Source: Bacteroidales bacterium
GTDB taxonomy: Bacteria > Bacteroidota > Bacteroidia > Bacteroidales > UBA7960
Length of the DNA stretch: 57,817 bases
NCBI GenBank assembly: GCA_007134525.1
Contig: SLKR01000083.1
Span: 1 to 57,817, forward strand
Reading direction: 5' to 3'
Shown here: piece after piece, positions 35,799-42,023 of the stretch
How the letters are laid out: each line of letters opens with the position of its first letter
Position numbering within the stretch: position 1 is the first letter of the stretch
Notes under the pieces: model-generated
What the model was told of the DNA's origin: nothing
Databases searched by the model: none
The model's input: only the letters and a program-made list of their open reading frames with translations
Made by a program: the position numbers and the translations under genes

Positions 35799-35830
35799 AA
35801 AAAAAAGAGACGCATGACAAAATGCGCCTC
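35799..35830 (-). terminator. Rho-independent terminator after rplS
   Basis: On the minus strand a 9-bp stem, GAGGCGCAT with ATGCGTCTC (one G-T pair), encloses a 6-nt loop and is followed by eight T residues. It lies 33 bp after the rplS stop, closing the trmD-rplS transcript before ftcD. Confidence 0.93.
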
Positions 35831-35862
35831 CTGAGAATATATAGTGAGAATGATTGCCCCTG

Positions 35863-36219
35863 CTAGGCTCTGCGTTCCTTTATACGGGCACGCTTACCCC
35901 TGAGCTTCCTGAGGTAGAATATACGGGCACGCCTTACAAGGCCGCGGCGGTTAAGTACTATCTTCTCAATAAAAGGTGAATGAACCGGGAATATCCTCTC
36001 AACACCAATATTACCCGATATCTTCCTTACAGTGAAGGTTTCGCTGATACCGCTTCCGCGACGCTGGATAACTACTCCCTGAAAGGGCTGAATACGTTCC
36101 TTGTTACCCTCCTTGATCTTGTAATGCACAGTAACGTTATCTCCGGCTTTGAATGCAGGCCACTCTCTTTTTTCCACGAGATTGTCCTGTACAAAGTTCA
36201 TTATTTCTCTCTGGTTCAT
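35863..36219 (-). CDS. rplS: 50S ribosomal protein L19
   Basis: 118 residues, the usual L19 length, basic throughout. It has the F-x-A-G-D-x-V-x-V-H and [14 protein letters not shown] strands, the E-x-I-F-P-V-H-S-P block, and the C-terminal [14 protein letters not shown]. It binds at the 30S-50S interface. The start at 36219 (M-N-Q-R-E-I) is chosen on family length; the frame extends to 36270, but the extra residues are unlike L19. It lies about 106 bp downstream of trmD, the common trmD-rplS order, and ahead of a strong terminator. Confidence 0.96.
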   Translation of the reverse strand: MNQREIMNFVQDNLVEKREWPAFKAGDNVTVHYKIKEGNKERIQPFQGVVIQRRGSGISETFTVRKISGNIGVERIFPVHSPFIEKIVLNRRGLVRRARIFYLRKLRGKRARIKERRA

Positions 36220-36325
36220 CGCTCCGATTTTTTTGTATGATTTGTCTTGTGAGCTATTTCTGCCGCACAAAAGGAGTGCAAATTTAGGTATTTATTTTCA
36301 TATACAAAATGATTCAGCCGATTTT

Positions 36326-37012
36326 TTATCCGGTCTGCTCCCTGAGCAGCCCCGGCCTTCTTTCCCTTGTCCTTTTGAGCGCCTGCTCATGCCTCCATTC
36401 ATCAATCTTTCTGTCATGTCCTGACAGCAGAATATCAGGCACTTTCCAGCCCTTATAGTCTGACGGACGGGTGTAGACCGGGGGAGATATCAGCCGATCC
36501 TGGAATGAATCTGAAAGTGCAGAGGTTTCATCGCCAAGCACTCCCGGGATAAGGCGTACAACGGCATCCGTAAGTATGGCCGCCGGAAGTTCACCACCGG
36601 ACAACACATAATCACCTACCGATACCTCCATAGTTACCAGGTGCTCCCTTATTCTCTCGTCAACCCCTTTATAATGCCCGCAAAGGATAATGATATTATG
36701 CATTGCTGAAATCCTGTTGGCCAAGGGCTGATCCAAAAGCTGACCATCAGGACTCATATAAATCACCTCATCGTAATCCCTTTCTTTGCGAAGCGAACTT
36801 ATAAGCCGGTCGACAGGCTCGACCATCATTACCATGCCTGCACCACCCCCAAAAGGGTAATCATCGACCCGCCTGTGCTTGTCTTTGGTGTAATCCCTTA
36901 TATCGTGCAGGCGAATGTCAACCAGGCCCTTTTCGCCGGCACGCCTTATAATGGAGTGTGAAAACGGTCCCTCCAGCATTGGGGGGAATATCGTAAGTAT
37001 ATCTATGCGCAT
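36326..37012 (-). CDS. trmD: tRNA (guanine-N1-)-methyltransferase TrmD
   Basis: A 228-residue SPOUT methyltransferase that makes m1G37 and so guards reading frame. The N-terminus is [10 protein letters not shown]. Conserved features are [12 protein letters not shown], the cofactor-knot segment [14 protein letters not shown], and [14 protein letters not shown]. The start at 37012 is used because residues upstream in the same frame do not resemble the family. It follows the Rossmann oxidoreductase gene by 22 bp and precedes rplS. No rimM or rpsP is adjacent. Confidence 0.96.
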   Translation of the reverse strand: MRIDILTIFPPMLEGPFSHSIIRRAGEKGLVDIRLHDIRDYTKDKHRRVDDYPFGGGAGMVMMVEPVDRLISSLRKERDYDEVIYMSPDGQLLDQPLANRISAMHNIIILCGHYKGVDERIREHLVTMEVSVGDYVLSGGELPAAILTDAVVRLIPGVLGDETSALSDSFQDRLISPPVYTRPSDYKGWKVPDILLSGHDRKIDEWRHEQALKRTRERRPGLLREQTG

Positions 37013-37034
37013 GACAGCAAAATTAATTACATTT

Positions 37035-37694
37035 TTATTTATGTCCGGCCAGGTCGAATACCTGTAAGAGTTCATAAGTCTTGACTCCCTTTGAGCCGGG
37101 AAAAGCAGCGTTTATCATTGCCTTTGCAACTATACCAGCATCTACCGGCTTGTAACTCCTGAGAATACCAAGCTGGTTAACGGCTTTAATCAGAGCTGTA
37201 CCGACTATCTCACCATACCGCTTCTCTTTCCTGGGGCCGCTCAACGGGCCGGGCCTGATAATACGGAGGCTTTCAAAACCAAGCGCCCTTATATCCCTTT
37301 CAACCTCCGCCTTCATACGCATATAGAAAAACGGAGAACCTTCCCTGGCACCGGCAGAGGATAGCAATACAACCGAATCCATTTCATTGCTTGCTGCTGC
37401 CGAGGCAAATTCCAGCTGATAGCCATGATCCACCCGGTACTGGGCCTTTTTGCTTCCGGCCCTTGCCTTTGTGGTCCCAAGGGTCAGGAACAATACATCA
37501 CCCTTTACCAGATGCCTCCACCCAGCGGGACTGGAAAAGTCAATAATAAATTCCTTCAGCTTAGGATGATTCTTCCCGGTCGGCCGCCTTACAAACACTT
37601 TTACAGAGGCGAAACGCTCATCATCAAGCAGCTGGCTGAGAAGGGCGGAGCCAACAAGTCCTGTTGCCCCGGTTAATACGGCTTCTTTATTCAT
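37035..37694 (-). CDS. NAD(P)-binding Rossmann oxidoreductase (atypical SDR, HTATIP2/NmrA-like)
   Basis: 219 residues. It begins [15 protein letters not shown], an atypical short-chain dehydrogenase nucleotide-binding motif T-G-A-T-G-x-x-G, with V-F-V-R-R-P after beta-2. S-S-A-G-A occupies the active-site strand, and Y-M-R-M-K-A-E-V-E follows as a Y-x3-K-like pair. The C-terminal [13 protein letters not shown] segment is typical of NmrA/TIP30-like proteins. The substrate is unknown. The start at 37694 is preferred over an 87-residue upstream extension that overlaps the divergent gene and lacks family features. It probably heads a transcript with trmD and rplS. Confidence 0.78.
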   Translation of the reverse strand: MNKEAVLTGATGLVGSALLSQLLDDERFASVKVFVRRPTGKNHPKLKEFIIDFSSPAGWRHLVKGDVLFLTLGTTKARAGSKKAQYRVDHGYQLEFASAAASNEMDSVVLLSSAGAREGSPFFYMRMKAEVERDIRALGFESLRIIRPGPLSGPRKEKRYGEIVGTALIKAVNQLGILRSYKPVDAGIVAKAMINAAFPGSKGVKTYELLQVFDLAGHK

Positions 37695-37718
37695 TTTTAC
37701 TGATTTGGGGTATATTTG
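37686..37718 (+). promoter_or_regulatory. Candidate promoter for the TIGR02757 gene
   Basis: TATATTTG at 37711-37718 matches TAnnTTTG; TTTA at 37686-37689 lies 21 bp upstream as a possible -33 box. The start codon follows 25 bp after the -7 element. The box overlaps the start region of the divergent oxidoreductase. Confidence 0.5.
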
Positions 37719-37743
37719 CAAAGATATCAAATCAATACGGGCT

Positions 37744-38535
37744 ATGGTTGACAATGAAATAAAAGAATTCCTGGAAGAAAAGGCAGAGCAGTACAATACT
37801 CCCTCGTTCATTGAGTCTGACCCAGTATTTATACCCCACCAGTTCAGCCTTAAGGAAGACATTGAAATATCAGGCCTAATGGCTGCAACCATTGCATGGG
37901 GCAACAGAAAGACAATACTCCGAAACGCCCTGAACCTGATAAGCCTTATGGGCAACTCCCCATATGACTTTATTATGAACCACCGGGAGCATAACCTGGA
38001 GAAGTTCGGCGGTTTTGTTCACCGCACCTTCAACGCAACTGATGCAAAATATTTTATACGGGCGCTTAAGAACATATATTGCAATAAGGGAGGCCTTGAA
38101 AGCCTGTTTGCAGGATCAGCAACCCCCAAATCGGTAATACCGGCCATTGTCAACTTCCATGAGATATTTTTTTCCATCCCCCACCCCGAACGCACCAGAA
38201 AACACGTTTCCAACCCGGCAAAGGGGTCACCGGCAAAAAGGATCAATATGTGGCTCAGGTGGATGGTAAGAAGGGACGGCCGTGGTGTTGACCTGGGCAT
38301 ATGGGATTCTTTATCACCATCCCAGCTCTCATGCCCCCTTGACATTCACACCGGGAATATTGCACGCAGGTTGGGACTTATTACACATAAGCAAAACAAT
38401 CTAAAAGCCCTGAATGAGCTTGATACAAATCTCAGGGAGATGGATCCTGAGGATCCTGTAAAATATGATTTCGCGCTTTTCGGACTCGGTATATTTGAGG
38501 GCTTTCATAAGCTGGACGAAGGTATTGGCAGATGA
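37744..38535 (+). CDS. TIGR02757 (DUF2400) family protein
   Basis: 263 residues, mostly helical. The M-A-A-T-I-A-W-G-N-R-K-T-I segment near residue 45 matches the family, as do the R-x-N-M-W-L-R-W-M-V-R block and the L-S-C-P-L-D-I-H-T-G-N-I-A-R-R-L-G-L region. It ends with a Y-D-F-A-L-F-G-L-G-I stretch that recalls helix-hairpin-helix DNA glycosylase folds. The function is unknown; a nucleic-acid role is only an inference from that resemblance. The start at 37744 is used because it follows a good -7 element by about 25 bp; upstream in-frame codons lie inside that promoter. Confidence 0.82.
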   Translation: MVDNEIKEFLEEKAEQYNTPSFIESDPVFIPHQFSLKEDIEISGLMAATIAWGNRKTILRNALNLISLMGNSPYDFIMNHREHNLEKFGGFVHRTFNATDAKYFIRALKNIYCNKGGLESLFAGSATPKSVIPAIVNFHEIFFSIPHPERTRKHVSNPAKGSPAKRINMWLRWMVRRDGRGVDLGIWDSLSPSQLSCPLDIHTGNIARRLGLITHKQNNLKALNELDTNLREMDPEDPVKYDFALFGLGIFEGFHKLDEGIGR

Positions 38536-38556
38536 AAAAAAATTCGTGTATTTTTG
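38525..38556 (+). promoter_or_regulatory. Candidate promoter for the guanine deaminase gene
   Basis: TTGG at 38525-38528 and TATTTTTG at 38549-38556 are separated by 20 bp, fitting the Bacteroidota -33/-7 arrangement. The start codon lies 24 bp after the -7 element. Confidence 0.5.
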
Positions 38557-38580
38557 TTATAAACAATCATATACAGTGTT

Positions 38581-39057
38581 ATGGATCAAAACCATAAGGA
38601 GTTTATCAAGGAGGCCGTATTAATGGCTGCAAAAAATGCGACAAGCGGGGGCGGTGGCCCTTTTGGCGCACTGATAGTCAAAAACGGGGAGATAATTGGC
38701 AGGGGTGTGAACAAGGTAACCACCAGCAACGATCCAACCGCACATGCAGAGGTTATCGCAATAAGGGATGCCTGCAAAAACATTGACAATTTCAAGCTGG
38801 AGGGTTCTGTGATATATGCCAGCTGTGAACCCTGTCCTATGTGCCTGGCCGCCATTTACTGGGCAAGGATAGCAAAGGTATATTTTGCTGCCGCAAACAC
38901 CGACGCAGCAAAGGCAGGATTTGATGATTCATTTATCTACGAAGAGATCCGACTGCCTGTCGAAAAAAGATCAATTGAGATGAACAAGCTCGACATTGAG
39001 GAATACCTCAGTCCATTTGACACCTGGATAGAGATTGAAAACAAGATTACCTACTAA
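38581..39057 (+). CDS. guaD: Guanine deaminase, cytidine-deaminase fold (GuaD type)
   Basis: 158 residues, close in sequence and length to Bacillus subtilis GuaD. Zinc ligands and the catalytic acid are visible: H55 and E57 in T-A-H-A-E-V, and C85/C88 in C-E-P-C-P-M-C. The C-terminal A-G-F-D-D-S-F-I-Y block and L-S-P-F-x-x-W end are GuaD features that separate it from the tRNA deaminase TadA. It hydrolyses guanine to xanthine and ammonia. A purine nucleoside phosphorylase gene starts 20 bp downstream, so the pair would turn guanosine into guanine and then xanthine. Confidence 0.87.
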   Translation: MDQNHKEFIKEAVLMAAKNATSGGGGPFGALIVKNGEIIGRGVNKVTTSNDPTAHAEVIAIRDACKNIDNFKLEGSVIYASCEPCPMCLAAIYWARIAKVYFAAANTDAAKAGFDDSFIYEEIRLPVEKRSIEMNKLDIEEYLSPFDTWIEIENKITY

Positions 39058-39076
39058 TTTAAACACCCTGAAAACC

Positions 39077-39892
39077 ATGATGAAACAATTAAAGGAAACA
39101 GCTGCCTTTCTGAAGGAGAGAACCGGTATGGAGCCCGGTGTGGGAATTATACTGGGAAGCGGTCTTGGAGGGCTGGTTGAGGAGATTAACATAAGCCACA
39201 GGATAGCCTATGAGGATATTCCGGGTTTCCCGGTATCCACAGTTGAAGGTCACGACGGCAGGCTTATATTCGGAGAGCTCGGAGGTAAAGAGGTGGTTGC
39301 CATGCAGGGACGTTTTCACTATTACGAAGGCTACCCGATGGAAAAAGTGACCTTACCGGTAAGGGTAATGCGTCTGCTGGGGGTGCACACTCTTTTCGTA
39401 TCAAATGCAGCAGGAGGCCTTAATCCTGCATTCGAAGCAGGAGATCTGATGATAATCCGGGATCATATCAATATGTTCCCGGAAAATCCATTAAGGGGGC
39501 CCAACATAGATGAGCTGGGTACACGCTTCCCTGAAATGAGCGAAACCTATTGCAAAAAGCTCATCGGTCAAGCCAAACGTATCGCCGCCGATAACAATAT
39601 CCGTTTTCAGTCAGGTGTTTACATTGGCAGCCCCGGTCCGACCCTGGAAACTCCGGCTGAGTACAGGATGTTCCATAAACTTGGTGCAGACGCAACCGGG
39701 ATGTCAACCGTTCCTGAGATAATAACCGCACGTCATGCCGGCATGAGGTGCTTCGGAATATCAGTGATAACCAATCTCTCTGAGCAGTCTGAAATGGACA
39801 AACCCACCACCCACGAAGAGGTACAGAGTGTCGCCGGTACTGCAGCCCCGAGGATGACCCTGGTCTTCAAAAAGCTTATAGAAAGTTTGTAG
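39077..39892 (+). CDS. Purine-nucleoside phosphorylase (trimeric type)
   Basis: 271 residues of the trimeric PNP family. The phosphate-binding I-L-G-S-G-L-G is near residue 28, the Q-G-R-F-H-Y-Y-E-G-Y segment near 77-86, and S-N-A-A-G-G-L near 110. The purine-site segment is G-P-T-L-E-T-P-A-E-Y-R, followed by A-T-G-M-S-T-V-P-E and the base-contacting V-I-T-N-L-S. The start is placed at the first of two adjacent ATGs (39077, 39080); an in-frame ATG at 39035 inside guaD is not family-like. It cleaves purine nucleosides with phosphate and forms a short salvage/catabolic operon with guaD. Confidence 0.92.
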   Translation: MMKQLKETAAFLKERTGMEPGVGIILGSGLGGLVEEINISHRIAYEDIPGFPVSTVEGHDGRLIFGELGGKEVVAMQGRFHYYEGYPMEKVTLPVRVMRLLGVHTLFVSNAAGGLNPAFEAGDLMIIRDHINMFPENPLRGPNIDELGTRFPEMSETYCKKLIGQAKRIAADNNIRFQSGVYIGSPGPTLETPAEYRMFHKLGADATGMSTVPEIITARHAGMRCFGISVITNLSEQSEMDKPTTHEEVQSVAGTAAPRMTLVFKKLIESL

Positions 39893-39901
39893 AGGAGAGG
39901 T

Positions 39902-40708
39902 TCAGCCATCCCTGCCTGCCTTTTTAAGGCTTTCAACATCCTCGCGCAGGCGATTTACCTGCCGGGTAAGTTCCTGTTGCGGAGTGTCGGCATCAGGCAT
40001 CTCCCGGCTTATGTAATTCACGAACTTCCACACCTCCCTTACATCATTTATATGGACATCGTAAGGTTCATATACCGGATTAAGTGAGTGGAGCCTCAGG
40101 ATACCGTCCTTTCTGAGACGGTTCTCAACGACTTTGAACACGACCCCGTCATCCAGGGTATGTATGACATAAGCGTGGCGGTCACGTATCAGTTGCCAGT
40201 TCTGCATAAATTCACAGGTAACCCACGAACCGTCAGGTATAGGCAGCATGCTGTCGCCCGAAACCTGAAAAGTCCGGTATTTCTTCTGCCTTGAGAGAAA
40301 AGGCATCTGGAACGTAGGCAGCACCTTTATGAATTCCGGATCGGCAAAGCCAACCCGGTAACCTGCTTTTGCCTTTTCTGAAACCAACTCTATGTTCTCC
40401 TCATTTTCCCGGTCGACAGTTGTGGCAAGAACCCTCAGCTTGCTCCCGGTAAGGAATACATCATATCCCCTTTCCAGCTGTGAAAGCTGGCTCTCTGAAA
40501 GGCTTCCCAGATCGGTCTTGACCAGGGTATCAATTGAAATATTAAAGTAACGTGAAAAAGCGACAAGGGTTTCCAGGCCCGGCTGTGCCACACCGTTCTC
40601 ATAACCGCTCAGGGTGGGCCTTTTAAGATCAAGCGAAAAGGCTACATCATCCTGGGTGCGCCCACGGCGCCTGCGCAGGAGTTTTATGTTGGAGCCGAAA
40701 TGCCCCAT
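39902..40708 (-). CDS. XRE-type repressor with S24/LexA-like autoprotease domain
   Basis: 268 residues. The N-terminal HTH_3 domain (about 5-60) has the S-N-I-K-L-L-R-R-R-R-G-R-T-Q recognition region. The C-terminal S24 peptidase domain has a candidate self-cleavage A115-G116 bond in A-K-A-G-Y and a catalytic dyad S153 (G-D-S-M) and K192 (V-V-F-K-V). The last 25 residues form a short coiled coil. This is the CI/LexA arrangement in which RecA filaments trigger autocleavage (family knowledge). The gene is divergent from dinB-dnaE and very likely represses it and itself. An ATG at 40729 would add seven residues; 40708 fits homologues better. Confidence 0.85.
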   Translation of the reverse strand: MGHFGSNIKLLRRRRGRTQDDVAFSLDLKRPTLSGYENGVAQPGLETLVAFSRYFNISIDTLVKTDLGSLSESQLSQLERGYDVFLTGSKLRVLATTVDRENEENIELVSEKAKAGYRVGFADPEFIKVLPTFQMPFLSRQKKYRTFQVSGDSMLPIPDGSWVTCEFMQNWQLIRDRHAYVIHTLDDGVVFKVVENRLRKDGILRLHSLNPVYEPYDVHINDVREVWKFVNYISREMPDADTPQQELTRQVNRLREDVESLKKAGRDG

Positions 40709-40767
40709 GGTTCTCTCTTTTTTGTTCATCAGGCAATATTTTATCGTTTCACTGTTTGCAGAGTCGT

Positions 40768-40804
40768 AAAATGATTATATTATAAACGTTTTTATGATCA
40801 TTTT
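40768..40804. promoter_or_regulatory. Candidate operator in the repressor/dinB intergenic space
   Basis: An inverted repeat AAAATGAT-N21-ATCATTTT spans 40768-40804. It encloses two smaller perfect palindromes, AAACGTTT (40784-40791) and ATGATCAT (40794-40801). It lies between the divergent starts of the S24 repressor and dinB, where an autoregulatory operator is expected. A/T-rich sequence makes chance palindromes likely, so confidence is limited. Confidence 0.4.
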
Positions 40805-40847
40805 CTAATCAAAGGTAGTTATGTTTTTTTAAAAAACCAACAAGAAA

Positions 40848-42023
40848 GTGGATAGTCACGAAAAAATACAGGGAAGCAAACGAAGTATACTGCACCTGGA
40901 CCAGGACACCTTCTTTGTGTCGGTCGAAAGGCTCCGCGACAGCCGTCTGTCGGGCAAGCCTGTAATAATAGGAGGCATGGGCGACAGGGGAGTTGTTGCA
41001 AGCTGCAGCTATGAAGCCCGGAAATGGGGGGTGCATTCGGCAATGCCAATGAAGCAGGCACGCCGTATGTGCCCCGCTGCAATATACATACGCGGAGACA
41101 TGGAACTTTACTCCCGCTATTCCGACATGGTAACATCAGTTATAGCTGAAAAGGCTCCCCTCTTCGAGAAAGCCTCCATAGATGAACACTATATAGACCT
41201 GAGCGGCATGGACCGTTTTTTCGGATGCAACCGCTGGGCATCAGAACTAAAGCAGGGAATAATAAAAGAAACAGGTCTGCCTGTATCATTTGGCTTGTCT
41301 CTTAACAAAAGTGTTGCGAAAATAGCTGCCGGTGAGGCAAAGCCAAACGGACATATGGAAGTGGGAGAAAACCGCATAAGGGGTTTTTTGGATCCCCTCT
41401 CCGTGGGCAAGATACCCATGGTGGGGCCAAAGACATGCTACAGCCTGCGCAATATGGGAATCTACACAATAGGTACGCTTCGCAATATACCACCCGGGAT
41501 GTTTGAGAACATACTCGGAAAGAACGGCAGGGAGATATGGCTGCGTGCCAACGGTATAGACAACAGGAAAGTACAGCCCTGGACGGAACAGAAATCTGTG
41601 AACAGTGAAACCACCTTCAGCAATGATACCATAGACATAAGCCATATAAACAACATACTGTTGGGCCTTTGCGAGCAGCTTGCCTTCAGGCTCAGGAAAA
41701 ACCGGCAGCTTACCTCCTGTGTGACCATCAAAATAAGATATTCCAATTACGACACCCACAGCCTTCAGAAGAAGCTCCCGGCCTATACGGCCTTTGACCA
41801 TATACTGATACCGGTATGCAAGGAACTGTTCAGCAGGCTCTATACAAGGCGCATGCGCCTGCGGCTGGTGGGCATACAGTTCAGCAGGCTGATAAGGGGT
41901 GTGCAGCAACTTGACATGTTCGAAGACACCCCTGAGATGGCAAGACTATACCAGGCAATGGACAGTGTAAGGAGCAGATACGGACAGGGAGTTATATACA
42001 GGGCCGCAGGGAGATGTACATAA
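40848..42023 (+). CDS. dinB: DNA polymerase IV, Y-family (DinB)
   Basis: 391 residues. The catalytic acidic residues are intact: D18 in H-L-D-Q-D, and D112/E113 in S-I-D-E. F22/F23 lie at the steric-gate position. A C-terminal beta-clamp-binding sequence Q-L-D-M-F occupies 354-358. Intact catalysis separates it from ImuB, the inactive Y-family partner in imuA-imuB-dnaE2 cassettes. The start codon is GTG at 40848; the nearest upstream ATG (40821) runs into a stop after three codons. It overlaps the downstream dnaE start by 10 bp, and the divergent gene is an S24 repressor, so damage induction is likely. Confidence 0.92.
   Translation: MDSHEKIQGSKRSILHLDQDTFFVSVERLRDSRLSGKPVIIGGMGDRGVVASCSYEARKWGVHSAMPMKQARRMCPAAIYIRGDMELYSRYSDMVTSVIAEKAPLFEKASIDEHYIDLSGMDRFFGCNRWASELKQGIIKETGLPVSFGLSLNKSVAKIAAGEAKPNGHMEVGENRIRGFLDPLSVGKIPMVGPKTCYSLRNMGIYTIGTLRNIPPGMFENILGKNGREIWLRANGIDNRKVQPWTEQKSVNSETTFSNDTIDISHINNILLGLCEQLAFRLRKNRQLTSCVTIKIRYSNYDTHSLQKKLPAYTAFDHILIPVCKELFSRLYTRRMRLRLVGIQFSRLIRGVQQLDMFEDTPEMARLYQAMDSVRSRYGQGVIYRAAGRCT

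Noticed and set aside
37695..37955. Long N-terminal extension of the Rossmann oxidoreductase
   Set aside because: It lies antisense to the TIGR02757 gene and its promoter, has no domain features, and the nucleotide-binding strand begins right at the internal ATG.
40821..40832. Three-codon ATG frame (M-F-F-stop) upstream of dinB as a leader peptide
   Set aside because: It lies in a T-run/A-run with no regulatory codons or attenuator hairpins; probably chance.
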